Positions 1 through 8,772 of a stretch of 34,002 bases of DNA are shown here, one piece after another. This DNA is from Verrucomicrobiaceae bacterium UBA7681 (GTDB lineage Bacteria > Verrucomicrobiota > Verrucomicrobiia > Verrucomicrobiales > Verrucomicrobiaceae): NCBI GenBank assembly GCA_002482965.1, contig DLGZ01000024.1, positions 14,478-48,479 of the forward strand, written 5' to 3'. Within the stretch, counting starts at the first letter, position 1, and every line of letters starts with the position of its first letter. A program made the translations under genes and the position numbers. A model generated the notes under the pieces. It worked only from the letters and a program-made list of their open reading frames with translations. It was not told the DNA's origin and did not search any database.

Positions 1-816
1 GTCTTCGACATCCAGGACATCGGCTGCCGCTTCTACACCTACATCGGCACCATGCGTCTGTGCATGGAAGCAGCAGCCAAGGCGAAAAAGCCGTTCTACG
101 TGTTAGACCGCGTGAACCCCATCGGCGGCATTCAGGTCGAAGGCCCCGCCCTCATCGATGCCGAAAAACCCACCGCCACGCACGCCATCCCGCTGTGTCA
201 CGGCATGACCGCCGGCGAACTCGCCGCCATGATGAACGTCGAGCGCAACATCGGCTGCGATTTGAAAGTGATCCCAATCGAAGGCTGGCAGCGCCCCATG
301 CTCTTCGATCAAACCGGCCTGCCATGGATCAATCCCTCCCCCAACATGCGCTCCTTAAATGCCGCCCTGCTCTATCCCGGCATCGGCCTGCTCGAGTTCA
401 GCATCACCGTCGGGCGCGGCACAGACACCCCGTTCGAAATCCTCGGCGCACCCTATGTGGATGATCTGCGCCTGTCCTATGAGCTTAACAAGCTCGGCCT
501 CGCAGGCGTGCAATTCACCCCGCTGCGCTTCACCCCGACCGCGAGCATCTTTAAAGCCGAACCCTGCGGCGGCGTGCGCATGGCCATCACAGATCGCACC
601 GCACTGAATGCAGTCGATGTGGGCATCGCCATCGCCAGCACATTGCAACGGCTCTATCCCAAAGAGTTCAAGCTCGCGCTGGTGGACACCCTTCTCAATC
701 GTGCCGCCAGTGTAAAGGCGCTGCACAGTGGCGACGCATGGAAAAAAGTGGTCGCAGGCTGGGGCGCTGAGACGCAGGCGTTTGAGGCAAGAAGGCGCAC
801 CTACCTCCGCTATTGA
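1..816 (+). CDS. DUF1343 / NamZ-type exo-beta-N-acetylmuramidase, 5'-truncated
   Basis: The reading frame is open from the first base, so the N-terminus lies outside the window; 271 residues remain. Near the left edge is the segment VFDIQDIGCRFYTYIGTM, typical of the DUF1343 core, followed by PFYVLDRVNPIGG and later NMRSL, GTDTPFEILGAP and FTPT, all conserved in the family. Characterised NamZ members remove terminal MurNAc from peptidoglycan fragments during cell-wall recycling, normally after export. The family usually runs about 400 residues or more, so roughly a third is missing. Signal peptide and start cannot be seen. The gene ends with TGA, 24 bases before the next start, so the two may be cotranscribed. 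Family assignment is firm; enzymatic activity is inferred from the family. Confidence 0.88.
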   Translation, partial: VFDIQDIGCRFYTYIGTMRLCMEAAAKAKKPFYVLDRVNPIGGIQVEGPALIDAEKPTATHAIPLCHGMTAGELAAMMNVERNIGCDLKVIPIEGWQRPMLFDQTGLPWINPSPNMRSLNAALLYPGIGLLEFSITVGRGTDTPFEILGAPYVDDLRLSYELNKLGLAGVQFTPLRFTPTASIFKAEPCGGVRMAITDRTALNAVDVGIAIASTLQRLYPKEFKLALVDTLLNRAASVKALHSGDAWKKVVAGWGAETQAFEARRRTYLRY

Positions 817-840
817 TGGAGAGGACGAGTCCGTGCTACC

Positions 841-1800
841 ATGCAGTTGATGAAATTCCGCCGCTTCCTTCTGGCCTGCGCCCTCCTCATTGCCGCCTGC
901 GGCAAAACTTCGGATGAGCATGCGGCATCTCGCGGCACCATCGCGGTCTCGCTGCTGTCCTTGCAGAATCCTTTTTTCAAAGTGATCGGCGACAGCATCA
1001 TCGCCGAGGCAAAGAAGAACGGGTATGACACGCTGGTGGTGAGCGCCGACGGTGACGTGGCGCGGCAGAGCAACCAGATCAAAGACTTCATCGTGAAGGA
1101 TGTCGCCGCCATCGTCCTGAGCCCGACGGACTCCAAGGCGATTGTGACGGTCATCCAAGAAGCAAACGCCGCCGCCATTCCAGTCTTCACAGTGGATGTG
1201 CCCTGCAACGAACCCGGCGTGAAAATCGTGACCCAGGTGGCCACGGACAATTTCGGCGGCGGCAAAATGGCGGCGGAGGCCATGATCGAGGCGCTGCAAG
1301 GGCAGGGGGGAAAGATCGGCGTGCTCGACATGAAGCAGGTGGAGTCCTGCATCCTGCGCGTGAACGGCTTCAAGGAAGTGCTGGGCGCCCACAACGCCAC
1401 GGCGTCAAAAAAGATCGAGATCGTGAGCGAACTCGACTGCGGCGGCGCGAATGACAAAGGATACAAGGCCACCGAGGACATGCTGCAGGCGCAGCCAGAT
1501 CTCGTCGGCATCTTTGCCATCAATGACCCCGGAGCTCTCGGCGCACGCGGCGCGGTGGAGAAAGCGGGCAGGGTCGGCAAGGTCGTGATCATCGGCTTCG
1601 ATGGCCAGCCCGAAGGCAAGCAGGCCATCAAGGAAGGCAAGATCTACGCCGATCCCATTCAGTTCCCAGACAAGATGGGCGCGGAAGTCGTGCGCGCGTT
1701 CATGCGTTACTCGAAAGGCGAGGAACTGCCGCCGCAGATGCTCATTCCCACAAGTCTTTATCGCAAAGCCGATGGCGTGGCGGATGCTTCGCTGAAATAG
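841..1800 (+). CDS. Sugar-type ABC transporter substrate-binding lipoprotein (Peripla_BP_4)
   Basis: 319 residues. The N-terminus MQLMKFRRFLLACALLIAACG is a lipoprotein signal with lipobox IAAC, so the mature protein should be anchored by Cys20. The mature part follows the ribose/galactose-binding protein pattern: SLLSLQNPFFKVIGDSI, then SADGDVARQSNQIKDFI, then AIVLSPTDSKAI, a hinge near VTQVATDNFGGGKMAAEAM, and FAINDPGALGARGAVEKAG with VIIGFDGQPEGKQAIKEG near the end. It would capture a sugar or related polyol outside the cytoplasmic membrane. No ABC permease or ATPase gene lies nearby, so its transport partner is elsewhere or it acts as a sensor. A purine-rich GGAGAGGACGAG lies 10-20 bases upstream of the ATG. 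The ligand cannot be read from sequence. Confidence 0.88.
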   Translation: MQLMKFRRFLLACALLIAACGKTSDEHAASRGTIAVSLLSLQNPFFKVIGDSIIAEAKKNGYDTLVVSADGDVARQSNQIKDFIVKDVAAIVLSPTDSKAIVTVIQEANAAAIPVFTVDVPCNEPGVKIVTQVATDNFGGGKMAAEAMIEALQGQGGKIGVLDMKQVESCILRVNGFKEVLGAHNATASKKIEIVSELDCGGANDKGYKATEDMLQAQPDLVGIFAINDPGALGARGAVEKAGRVGKVVIIGFDGQPEGKQAIKEGKIYADPIQFPDKMGAEVVRAFMRYSKGEELPPQMLIPTSLYRKADGVADASLK

Positions 1801-1816
1801 TCCCATCCTCAATCTC

Positions 1817-2350
1817 ATGAACCCGCTTACCTTCCTCACCCTGCTCGCGTTCGGCACAGCATCTGTCTCTGCCGCAGAGCCGAAACCCGAATCTGAATTC
1901 ACCACCACCGACCCCAAGAAGGTCAAAATCCTCGAAGACTCGTCACGCGAAAAAGATCCCGAGATCGATCACTTCAAGCATCTCTGCCCCGGTCTCGGCG
2001 GCTATCAGGTCATCCATGAAGGCGGCGATCTGCGCAGCTGGATCAATCTGATTTACGACGGCAGCAAGACCGACCTCATGGGCGATACTCTCAGCGCCTG
2101 CCCCGGCCAGTTCCCGGCGAAGGCGAACGACGTCGTGCAATGGCGCGGCTTCCGCCAGGGCGGCACCTTCGTGCCTTACGCGATCATTTACCGCATGATG
2201 TCGAGCGCCGATGACGAAAAGCAGACACGTCTGGAAACCCTCGTCATCATCAAGCTCGCCAAGGACAAATCGAGCGTCGTCGGTCATGTGGCCGCGAAGG
2301 AAGGAAATGAAAAAGCCGAGATGCTGGCGGACAAACTGTGCAAGCCCTGA
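1817..2350 (+). CDS. Secreted protein of unknown function
   Basis: 177 residues. MNPLTFLTLLAFGTASVSAAEPKP looks like a cleavable signal peptide, with AXA-type cleavage after SAA. The mature protein is charged and contains HLCPGLGGYQVIHEGGDL, a segment suggesting a conserved secreted domain, then SWINLIYDG and a Lys/Glu-rich C-terminus ending DKLCKP. The three cysteines at CPG, ACPG and the C-terminal LCKP could form a disulfide after export. The start lies 16 bases after the preceding stop with no clear Shine-Dalgarno, and the next gene begins 10 bases after its stop, so it sits in an apparent operon with the binding protein and the SGNH hydrolase. I do not recognise a characterised family. 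Confidence 0.72.
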   Translation: MNPLTFLTLLAFGTASVSAAEPKPESEFTTTDPKKVKILEDSSREKDPEIDHFKHLCPGLGGYQVIHEGGDLRSWINLIYDGSKTDLMGDTLSACPGQFPAKANDVVQWRGFRQGGTFVPYAIIYRMMSSADDEKQTRLETLVIIKLAKDKSSVVGHVAAKEGNEKAEMLADKLCKP

Positions 2351-2360
2351 GCAAAAAAGC

Positions 2361-3221
2361 ATGAAGGCAGTTTCATCCATCCAATGGTCCCGCCGCACGC
2401 TGCTGCTGGCATCTCTCGCCGCCACCTGCTGCTGGCACGTGCAGGCCGCCGACGAGTTGCCGCATGTGCGCATCCTGTTTCTCGGCAACAGCTACACCGC
2501 GTTCAATCTCCTGCCCGGCATGGTGGGCGAGCTCATGCTTTCCTCGCAGATGCTGGCACCCCACATCGGCAGCAATTTAGAGGGCAACTACACCCTGGAA
2601 CGGCACACCACCAATGCGGAGGGCATGGCCTTGCTGAAACAAGGTGCCGATGACGGCAAGCCATGGGATGTCGTCGTGGTGCAGGAGCACAGCGTCGTAT
2701 CTGCTGCCGCTGCGGTGGATGCAGATGCCAAACTGCTGATGGAAAACGGCCTCTCCAAGCTCGTCCAATCTGCCCACGAATTGAACCCCAAAGTCCTCGT
2801 CGTCGTTTTTCAGGTATGGGCGCGGCACGAAAGGCTCTGGAAGGAAAAATCCGACGATGCACTCGCCACGGGAGTAGATCCCGCGCAGGCCCGCGCCCGC
2901 ACCCACCTTGCGAATGCGAACGCCGTGAAGGCGGCACAGGAAAAAAATCCGGGCGCAAAGATCATTGTCAGCCCAGTGGGGGATTTCTGGTGGCTGGTGC
3001 ATGATGTCTATCCAGCGATGTCGCTCTACGCCGAGGACGGCACGCATCCCGATCTCATGGGCACGTTGCTCAGCGCCTATGTCATCGCCGGCAGCATCGG
3101 CGGACGTGAGGTGGTCGAACAGTCAACGTGGATGCCGCCAGACTGTCCTGCGGTGCAGGTGGCGCGCGTGAAGAAGATGGTGCTGGACCACCCCGAGGTG
3201 TTCAAAGCAGCTGGCAAGTAG
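2361..3221 (+). CDS. Secreted SGNH/GDSL-like hydrolase
   Basis: 286 residues from the ATG at 2361. The frame stays open further upstream, but that part overlaps the preceding gene and makes no sense as protein, while MKAVSSIQWSRRTLLLAS is a signal peptide. The mature start ILFLGNSYTAFNLLPG carries the GNS block with the candidate nucleophile Ser, VVVQEHSVVS is the second conserved block, and EDGTHPDLMGTLLSAY gives the C-terminal Asp-x-x-His pair of an SGNH esterase. This form (GNSYT with DGTHP) is common in exported hydrolases of Verrucomicrobiota, Planctomycetes and Bacteroidetes. The substrate, an acetylated polysaccharide or other ester, is unknown. It follows the unknown secreted protein by 10 bases. 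Confidence 0.8.
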   Translation: MKAVSSIQWSRRTLLLASLAATCCWHVQAADELPHVRILFLGNSYTAFNLLPGMVGELMLSSQMLAPHIGSNLEGNYTLERHTTNAEGMALLKQGADDGKPWDVVVVQEHSVVSAAAAVDADAKLLMENGLSKLVQSAHELNPKVLVVVFQVWARHERLWKEKSDDALATGVDPAQARARTHLANANAVKAAQEKNPGAKIIVSPVGDFWWLVHDVYPAMSLYAEDGTHPDLMGTLLSAYVIAGSIGGREVVEQSTWMPPDCPAVQVARVKKMVLDHPEVFKAAGK

Positions 3222-3243
3222 CGCCCGCGCAGCACCGGCCGGC

Positions 3244-3864
3244 TTATTTGGGCCGCCACGAGGTGACGTCATCACTCGTGACCGGCGCTTGGTCTTTGCC
3301 ACCGCTGTAAACAGCCACCTTGGTGACAAGATGCGCCGCCTGATTCGTCGAGATCTTGGGATCGGTGTTGCTGATGTCGGGATTTTTCACCTGATTGTCA
3401 CCGTTCGTATCGAGCAGAATGTGATAAGGCTGCCCATACATGTCGGCGAGTTTGAAAGGCCTTGCAGCACCGACCAAGCCGTGGCGACCGTTGTTTGCAG
3501 GGGGAAAGGGTACGAAAGAAGTACGCTTGGGATTCAGATCCACCGCACCGCTTGATGCCGGAGGAATGCCCATGAGAGTGTCCACCAGGGTATTGCTGCC
3601 ATCAGTAAGCAGTTCGGGAGCGTCCTCTCCGTTGGCACCTTGGGCACTGGCCTCGATGGGCCAGCGGTTGTAGTCCGTCTGGTACTGCTCGATGCCATTC
3701 TTGAGATCCATCAAGACCGTTCGCACTTTTAAACGATTGGCTTGGTCGATGGCGTTGCTGATTCCCGCCGCCGTCAGACTGGCGAGGATCGCGATGATGG
3801 TGATCGTAATGAGCAGTTCGATCAGGGTGAACGCTCTCGAAGCAGGCTGCCGGTGCGTTTTCAT
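3244..3864 (-). CDS. GspG-like type II secretion / type IV pseudopilin
   Basis: 206 residues. The N-terminus is a class III prepilin signal: a short basic leader MKTHRQPASRA, then FTLIELLITITIIAILASL, with Glu at mature position 5 and a hydrophobic helix. Cleavage by prepilin peptidase and N-methylation would occur at A/F, with Ala rather than the usual Gly at -1. The C-terminus VYSGGKDQAPVTSDDVTSW resembles the calcium-binding loop and final Trp of GspG major pseudopilins, and DTNGDNQVKNPD is another acidic loop. It should be inserted in the inner membrane and polymerise in a secretion or pilus fibre. No other secretion genes are near; orphan pseudopilin genes are common in Verrucomicrobiota. 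It is transcribed toward the SGNH gene and ends 22 bases from it. Confidence 0.88.
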   Translation of the reverse strand: MKTHRQPASRAFTLIELLITITIIAILASLTAAGISNAIDQANRLKVRTVLMDLKNGIEQYQTDYNRWPIEASAQGANGEDAPELLTDGSNTLVDTLMGIPPASSGAVDLNPKRTSFVPFPPANNGRHGLVGAARPFKLADMYGQPYHILLDTNGDNQVKNPDISNTDPKISTNQAAHLVTKVAVYSGGKDQAPVTSDDVTSWRPK

Positions 3865-3870
3865 AATGGG

Positions 3871-3900
3871 ATATTACCTGAAATGGCCTTTGCAGGTCAA
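3871..3900 (-). promoter_or_regulatory. Sigma-70-type promoter of the pseudopilin gene
   Basis: On the minus strand, TTGACC (3895-3900) and TAATAT (3871-3876) are separated by 18 bases, matching five of six bases at each box of the vegetative consensus. The expected transcription start is about 7 bases after the -10 box, close to position 3864, which is the first base of the pseudopilin ATG. The transcript would therefore be leaderless or nearly so, consistent with the absence of a Shine-Dalgarno sequence. This is a pattern match only. Confidence 0.55.
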
Positions 3901-3955
3901 TGCTGTTTTTTCACCCTTGATCCCACTCTGGAAACAGCGCACGGCTTCCCTCCCC

Positions 3956-4426
3956 GTGAACAAACAAGCCGTCCTCGATCAAATCCTCTCCGTTTTGAAT
4001 GCCGAACTCGCCGCGCTCACCCGCGCTGCGCAGGGAGCCTTCGCTGCCGCCACGGACCCCGACAGCAAAGCAGAGAACAAATACGACACCCGCACGCTGG
4101 AAGCCTCCTACGTCGCACGCGGTCAGGCCCAGCGCGTCTCGGAGCTTCAAGAAGCCGTTCGCGCCTTTGGGGCGCTCTCTGGAAACCCACTGGGGTCAGG
4201 CGCAGCCATCACACTCGGAGCCCTGGTGACCTTGGAGACACCCGGAGAACAAACGCATTATTTCCTCGGCCCGTTCGCAGGCGGTACAGAGATTGTGCAT
4301 GAAGGCCATGAAGTCGTCGTCATCACCCCAGCATCAGCCTTGGGTCAAAAGCTCATCACCAAGCGGGCAGGGGAGTCCATCGCCCTGCGCCCCGGTCTTT
4401 CCGCAAAGGTGGCCGCAGTGCAGTGA
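3956..4426 (+). CDS. GreA/GreB-like transcription elongation factor
   Basis: 156 residues from the GTG at 3956, close to the usual GreA length. Upstream in-frame sequence exists, but it overlaps the pseudopilin promoter and lacks family character. Residues 1-75 are helical and coiled-coil-like, with an acidic turn around DPDSKAENKYDT comparable to the acidic tip GreA inserts into the RNA polymerase secondary channel. Residues about 85-150 (ITLGALVTLETPGE, HYFLGPFAGG, ITPASALGQKLITKRAGESI) match the FKBP-like C-terminal domain. Gre factors stimulate transcript cleavage by backtracked polymerase. This divergent Gre-like group has no well-established specific role, so I leave the symbol blank. 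The gene converges on the desaturase gene with only 13 bases between the stops. Confidence 0.75.
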   Translation: MNKQAVLDQILSVLNAELAALTRAAQGAFAAATDPDSKAENKYDTRTLEASYVARGQAQRVSELQEAVRAFGALSGNPLGSGAAITLGALVTLETPGEQTHYFLGPFAGGTEIVHEGHEVVVITPASALGQKLITKRAGESIALRPGLSAKVAAVQ

Positions 4427-4439
4427 TTGGCACACTCGC

Positions 4440-5045
4440 TCACCCTGCACGCCGCATCTCGGCGATCCACTCCGGCGGAATGCCCTGCCCGGGCACCGAA
4501 CTGTCCGGCTGCCGCTTCAGCCCCACCGTGTGCTCCAGCAGCCACTCCAGCCCCACCCAGAAATGCAGCGCATCCAGCACCGGATTCAGCGCATTCGTCA
4601 CCGGACAGTAATGCACCTCCTTCGGATTCGTGTGGTGCAGCGTATGGTGCTGCGGCGTCTGCAAAATTCTCAGATCCTGCAGCCGCGTGATGAAGCGCCC
4701 ATTTTCCCGCCGTGTCCTGTGCGACCACTTGTGCACCTCGTTCGCATTCCCACCCACCAGCGCAAAGAGCCACACATGCCACGTCAGGCAGCCTAGACAT
4801 GCCGCCGCGATGACCAGCACCCCCATCGCCATCAGCAGTTCCTTGTTGCTCTCCCACCACGTGTTCCGCGTCATGCGCCGCGGCAGGTGATGATGCACAA
4901 TATTCGGCCGCCCGATCCACCGGCCCAGCCACGGCGTATCTTCACGGATGTAAGCATCCTCCATCCAGTGGACGAGGCCTGCGGCAAAATCAGCAGCAAG
5001 CACCACGCCTGCCGCTTGAAGAGAGAGTGAGAGTTGGTCGTTCAT
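4440..5045 (-). CDS. CarF/TMEM189-type (Kua) lipid desaturase, probable plasmanylethanolamine desaturase
   Basis: 201 residues, predicted membrane protein. The histidine pattern expected for the TMEM189/CarF family is present: HWMED at residue 26, HHHLP at 51-53, HKWSH at 105-109, QHHTLHH at 133-138 and another His at 145. Hydrophobic stretches lie at about 10-25 and 73-98. In animals (PEDS1) and Myxococcus (CarF) this di-iron enzyme introduces the vinyl-ether double bond of plasmalogens using oxygen. The bacterial homologue here would act on ether phospholipids in the inner membrane. No ether-lipid synthesis gene is in the window, so substrate supply is unproven. The ATG at 5045 gives a normal family length. 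Confidence 0.8.
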   Translation of the reverse strand: MNDQLSLSLQAAGVVLAADFAAGLVHWMEDAYIREDTPWLGRWIGRPNIVHHHLPRRMTRNTWWESNKELLMAMGVLVIAAACLGCLTWHVWLFALVGGNANEVHKWSHRTRRENGRFITRLQDLRILQTPQHHTLHHTNPKEVHYCPVTNALNPVLDALHFWVGLEWLLEHTVGLKRQPDSSVPGQGIPPEWIAEMRRAG

Positions 5046-5187
5046 GACCCCCCATCACTTGCCCACAAAGTGCCGCCTCAGGACATTGATAGTCTTGAAG
5101 CTTCGATTGAGGAGATCAATGGAGAAACTCTCCGGCCAGCTGCTATCCCTAGAAGAGAACTCGCTATCGCTCGGCACTCCAAAGCAG

Positions 5188-5218
5188 CATGACCAAAGCC
5201 CGTTGGGCTTTGGTCATG
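5188..5218. terminator. Perfect inverted repeat between pyc and the desaturase gene
   Basis: Two 14-base arms (CATGACCAAAGCCC at 5188-5201 and its exact complement at 5205-5218) flank a 3-base loop. It lies 39 bases beyond the end of pyc, on the pyc downstream side. Only a short T-poor stretch follows on either strand, so intrinsic termination may be weak; it may instead stabilise the mRNA 3' end. The rest of the 211-base gap holds nothing I recognise. Confidence 0.55.
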
Positions 5219-5256
5219 TGCGAAGGATTAGAATAAGCAGGTCGGAGATGGTGGTC

Positions 5257-8200
5257 CTACTTCACCAGCCTCACCATCAGATCCTTGCTCTCCACACTCT
5301 CACTGATCTTCACGCAAATCTCCTTCACGGTCCCCGCACTCGGTGCCGAAACCGCCGCAAACATCTTCATCGCCTCCAGCGTCAGCAGGGTCTCCCCCTC
5401 CTTCACCTTCTGCCCCACGCTCACCGCGATGCTGGCAACCATCCCCGGCATCGGTGCTCCCACCTGAGTCAGGTCCGCAGGATCAGCCTTCGTCTTGGTC
5501 ACAGCATTCTTCGCGAGCGCCTTGTTGGTGACCGTCGTATGGCGTGGGTAGCCATTGAGTTCAAAAATCGCCGTCTGCTGCCCGGTGGCGTCAGCCTCCG
5601 TCATGTTGAGCAGGCGGACGAAGAGCGTCTTGCCTTCTTCAAGATTGATGTGGATCTCCTCCTTGTCCTGCAGGCCGTAGTAATACGCAGGCGTTGGCAG
5701 CGCTGACACGTCGCCGTAAGTCTTGCGGAACTCGGCAAACTTCAGGAACACATCGGGATACATCAGGTAGCTCCACACATCGTCTTCGGTGGGCTCCTTC
5801 TTGAGCTTGCCTTTGAGCTCAGCACGCACGTCGTCCAGCTTGATCTTCGCCGCATGAGTGCCGGGACGCCCCTTGATGCGCTTGCCGCCTTTGCCCACGA
5901 TGGCATCAGCCAGCGCGTTCCACTTCTTGCGTGAATCCGCCGCCTTGGCGGGCTCCATGCCGTAGAAGGGTTCGCCAAGCCAGCCTTCAAACATGCTGGT
6001 CACGTCCTTGCTCCACTTGGTGCCTTGCAGATTGATAATGTCCGTAGGCTTCACACCACGCGCCACGCACTCGATGGCAAGGTCACCCACGACCTTGCTC
6101 GATGGCGTCACTTTAACAATGTCACCACAGAGCTGATTCACTTCCGCATATGCATGCGCGATCTCCGGCCAGCGTGGCCCCAAGCCCATGCCGATGGCCT
6201 GCTCCTTGAGATTCGTGTACTGCCCGCCGGGCATCTCATGCAGATAGACTTCTGCAGTGCCATAGGGCTCCGCAGTGTCGAAGGGCTTGTAGAAGCTGCG
6301 CACCGCAGCCCAGTAGTCGCTGAATTCCTGCAACGCTTCGACATCCAGTCCGGTGTCACGCGGCGTGTGCTGCATGGCGGCCACGATGGAGTTCAGATTC
6401 GGCTGCGAAGTGCCGCCGGACATGGAGGCGATGGCCGCATCCACCACATCGACGCCCGCCGTGGCGGCTTCGATGATGCTCGCGGCGTTCAGCCCGCTGG
6501 TGTCATGCGTGTGGAAGTGAATCGGAATGCCGACTTCATCCTTGAGCGCCTTGACCAGCTTCTTCGCGGCAAAGGGACGGACGAGTCCGGCCATGTCCTT
6601 GATGCAGAGCATATGCGCTCCCATTTTTTCCAATTCCTTGGCCAGGCGCACGTAGTACTTCAGGTCATACTTGTCGCGCTTCGGATCCATGATGTCGCCC
6701 GTGTAGCACAGCGTGCCTTCACAGATGGACTTCGTATCCTCACGCACCGCATCCATCGCCGCCTTGAGATTCGGCAGGTAGTTCAGCGAATCAAAGATGC
6801 GGAAGATGTCCATGCCGTTCTGAGCGGCATGTTTGATGAAGCCCTTCACCACGTTGTCCGGGTAGTTCGTGTAACCGACCGCGTTTGAGCCACGGAAGAG
6901 CATCTGCAAAAGGATGTTCGGCACCTTGGCGCGGATGGAGCGCAGGCGCTCCCACGGATCTTCACGCAGGAAGCGCATCGTCACGTCAAAGGTCGCACCG
7001 CCCCACATTTCGAGTGAGAACAGGTTCGGCGTACGGCGTGCCACGCTGTCCGCCACGGCCAGCATGTCAAAGGTGCGCATGCGCGTCGCCAGCAGCGACT
7101 GATGCGCGTCACGCATCGTTGTGTCGGTGATCAGCAGCTTCTTCTGCTTCGCAATCCAGTCGTTGCAGAATTTCTCCGGCCCCATCTCAGTGAGGAGCTG
7201 CTTCGTGCCCTTCGCAGGCTCAATGCGGTGATCAAACTTTGGAATCGGCGAGGCCGTGAAGGCCTTGTTGATCTTATGTCCCTTTGCGAACGGATTGCCG
7301 TTCACATTGGTGTCAGCCAGATAGCTCAGCAGCTTCGACGCACGGTCCTTGCGCGCCACAAACTTGAGCAGATCGGGATTGTTGTCGATGAAGCGCGTGG
7401 TCGCCTGCCCCGCCATGAAGTCCGGGTGATGCACCACGTTCATGAGGAAGGGAATGTTCGTCTTCACCCCACGGATGCGGAACTCGCGCAGGCCTCGGTC
7501 CATGCGGTCCAGCGACTGCTTGTACGTGCGGGCATAGACGGTCATCTTCACCAGCATCGAGTCATAATAAGGCGTGATGACCGCGTTCGTCGCGCCCAGC
7601 GCACCATCAAGCCGGATGCCAAAGCCACCGGCGCTGCGGTAGGTCAAAATTTTGCCAAAATCCGGCGTAAAGCCGTTTTCCGGGTCTTCCGTCGTGATGC
7701 GGCACTGGATCGCGTAGCCGCTCTTCTCGATCTTGTCCTGCGGCGGCAGCGCCAGCGGCTCCTGATGAATCTGATAGCCCTGCGCGATGAGAATCTGGCT
7801 GCGCACGATGTCGATGCCCGTGATCTCCTCCGTCACGGTGTGCTCCACCTGAATGCGCGGGTTCATCTCGATGAAGAACCATTCGCCCGTTTCGTGATCC
7901 ACGAGGAACTCCACCGTGCCCGCGTGCGTGTAGTTCACCGCATGCGCCAGTTTGACGGCGGCTTCGCACAGGCCGTCGATGATCTCTTGCTTGATGCCAT
8001 AGCTCGGTGCCTGCTCGATCACCTTCTGGTGGCGGCGCTGCACGGAGCAGTCGCGTTCATGCAAATGCAGCACGTTGCCATGCTTGTCGGCCACGATCTG
8101 CACTTCGATGTGCTTGGCCTTGCCGACAAATCTTTCGAGGAAGACGGCCCCGTTGCCAAAGGCGCGTTCCGCCTCGGTCTGCGCCTCATCCAGCAGCTTT

Positions 8201-8772
8201 TCCAGGTCCTTGGCCTCACGCACAATGCGCATGCCACGGCCACCGCCGCCAAAGGCCGCCTTGATGATCAGCGGAAAGCCGATTTTCTTCGCTGCCGCCA
8301 GCGCTTCCTTGCGGTCGCTCACCGGCTCATCGGTCCCTTCGAGGATGGGCACCTTGAGCTTGCGGGCCACGTTGCGGGCGGCCGTTTTGTCGCCCATCAT
8401 GTCGAGAATCTTCGCCTCAGGTCCGATGAAGATGATACCGGCGTCTTCGCAGGCTTGGGAGAACTGCGGATTTTCAGACAGGAAACCATAGCCGGGGTGA
8501 ATCGCATCCACGCCCTTCTCCTTCGCCAGAGTTACAATGCCTTCGATGTCCAGATAGGCACCGAGGGGCCCCTTGTCCTTGTTCAACTCGTAGGCTTCGT
8601 CCGCCTTGAAGCGATGCGGGCAGAAGCGGTCCTCCTGCGCATAAATACCCACCGTTTTCAGCCCCAGTTCAGTGGCCGCACGCATGACGCGGATGGCGAT
8701 TTCAGAGCGGTTCGCGACCATCAACTTCTTGATGGGGCGGATCGTGGTGGGGGCTGGGGTCGGCTTGGGCAT
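5257..8772 (-). CDS. pyc: Pyruvate carboxylase
   Basis: 1171 residues from the ATG at 8772 (MPKPTPAPTTIRPIKKLMVANR); a longer frame adds 18 residues but without family character. It is a single-chain biotin enzyme making oxaloacetate from pyruvate, bicarbonate and ATP. Order of domains: biotin carboxylase (about 18-470, with MVANRSEIAIRV, the ATP-grasp loop FGGGGRGMRIV and EMNPRIQVEHTVTEEI), carboxyltransferase (about 545-830, with TTMRDAHQSLLATRM, CIKDMAGL and FHTHDTSG), the pyruvate carboxylase C domain and a C-terminal biotinyl domain. The motif TLEAMKM places the biotinylated lysine at about residue 1136. Length and order fit the typical alpha-4 enzyme of about 1150 residues. It is monocistronic, divergent from the transglutaminase cluster, and serves anaplerosis and gluconeogenesis in the cytoplasm. 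Confidence 0.97.
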   Translation of the reverse strand: MPKPTPAPTTIRPIKKLMVANRSEIAIRVMRAATELGLKTVGIYAQEDRFCPHRFKADEAYELNKDKGPLGAYLDIEGIVTLAKEKGVDAIHPGYGFLSENPQFSQACEDAGIIFIGPEAKILDMMGDKTAARNVARKLKVPILEGTDEPVSDRKEALAAAKKIGFPLIIKAAFGGGGRGMRIVREAKDLEKLLDEAQTEAERAFGNGAVFLERFVGKAKHIEVQIVADKHGNVLHLHERDCSVQRRHQKVIEQAPSYGIKQEIIDGLCEAAVKLAHAVNYTHAGTVEFLVDHETGEWFFIEMNPRIQVEHTVTEEITGIDIVRSQILIAQGYQIHQEPLALPPQDKIEKSGYAIQCRITTEDPENGFTPDFGKILTYRSAGGFGIRLDGALGATNAVITPYYDSMLVKMTVYARTYKQSLDRMDRGLREFRIRGVKTNIPFLMNVVHHPDFMAGQATTRFIDNNPDLLKFVARKDRASKLLSYLADTNVNGNPFAKGHKINKAFTASPIPKFDHRIEPAKGTKQLLTEMGPEKFCNDWIAKQKKLLITDTTMRDAHQSLLATRMRTFDMLAVADSVARRTPNLFSLEMWGGATFDVTMRFLREDPWERLRSIRAKVPNILLQMLFRGSNAVGYTNYPDNVVKGFIKHAAQNGMDIFRIFDSLNYLPNLKAAMDAVREDTKSICEGTLCYTGDIMDPKRDKYDLKYYVRLAKELEKMGAHMLCIKDMAGLVRPFAAKKLVKALKDEVGIPIHFHTHDTSGLNAASIIEAATAGVDVVDAAIASMSGGTSQPNLNSIVAAMQHTPRDTGLDVEALQEFSDYWAAVRSFYKPFDTAEPYGTAEVYLHEMPGGQYTNLKEQAIGMGLGPRWPEIAHAYAEVNQLCGDIVKVTPSSKVVGDLAIECVARGVKPTDIINLQGTKWSKDVTSMFEGWLGEPFYGMEPAKAADSRKKWNALADAIVGKGGKRIKGRPGTHAAKIKLDDVRAELKGKLKKEPTEDDVWSYLMYPDVFLKFAEFRKTYGDVSALPTPAYYYGLQDKEEIHINLEEGKTLFVRLLNMTEADATGQQTAIFELNGYPRHTTVTNKALAKNAVTKTKADPADLTQVGAPMPGMVASIAVSVGQKVKEGETLLTLEAMKMFAAVSAPSAGTVKEICVKISESVESKDLMVRLVK

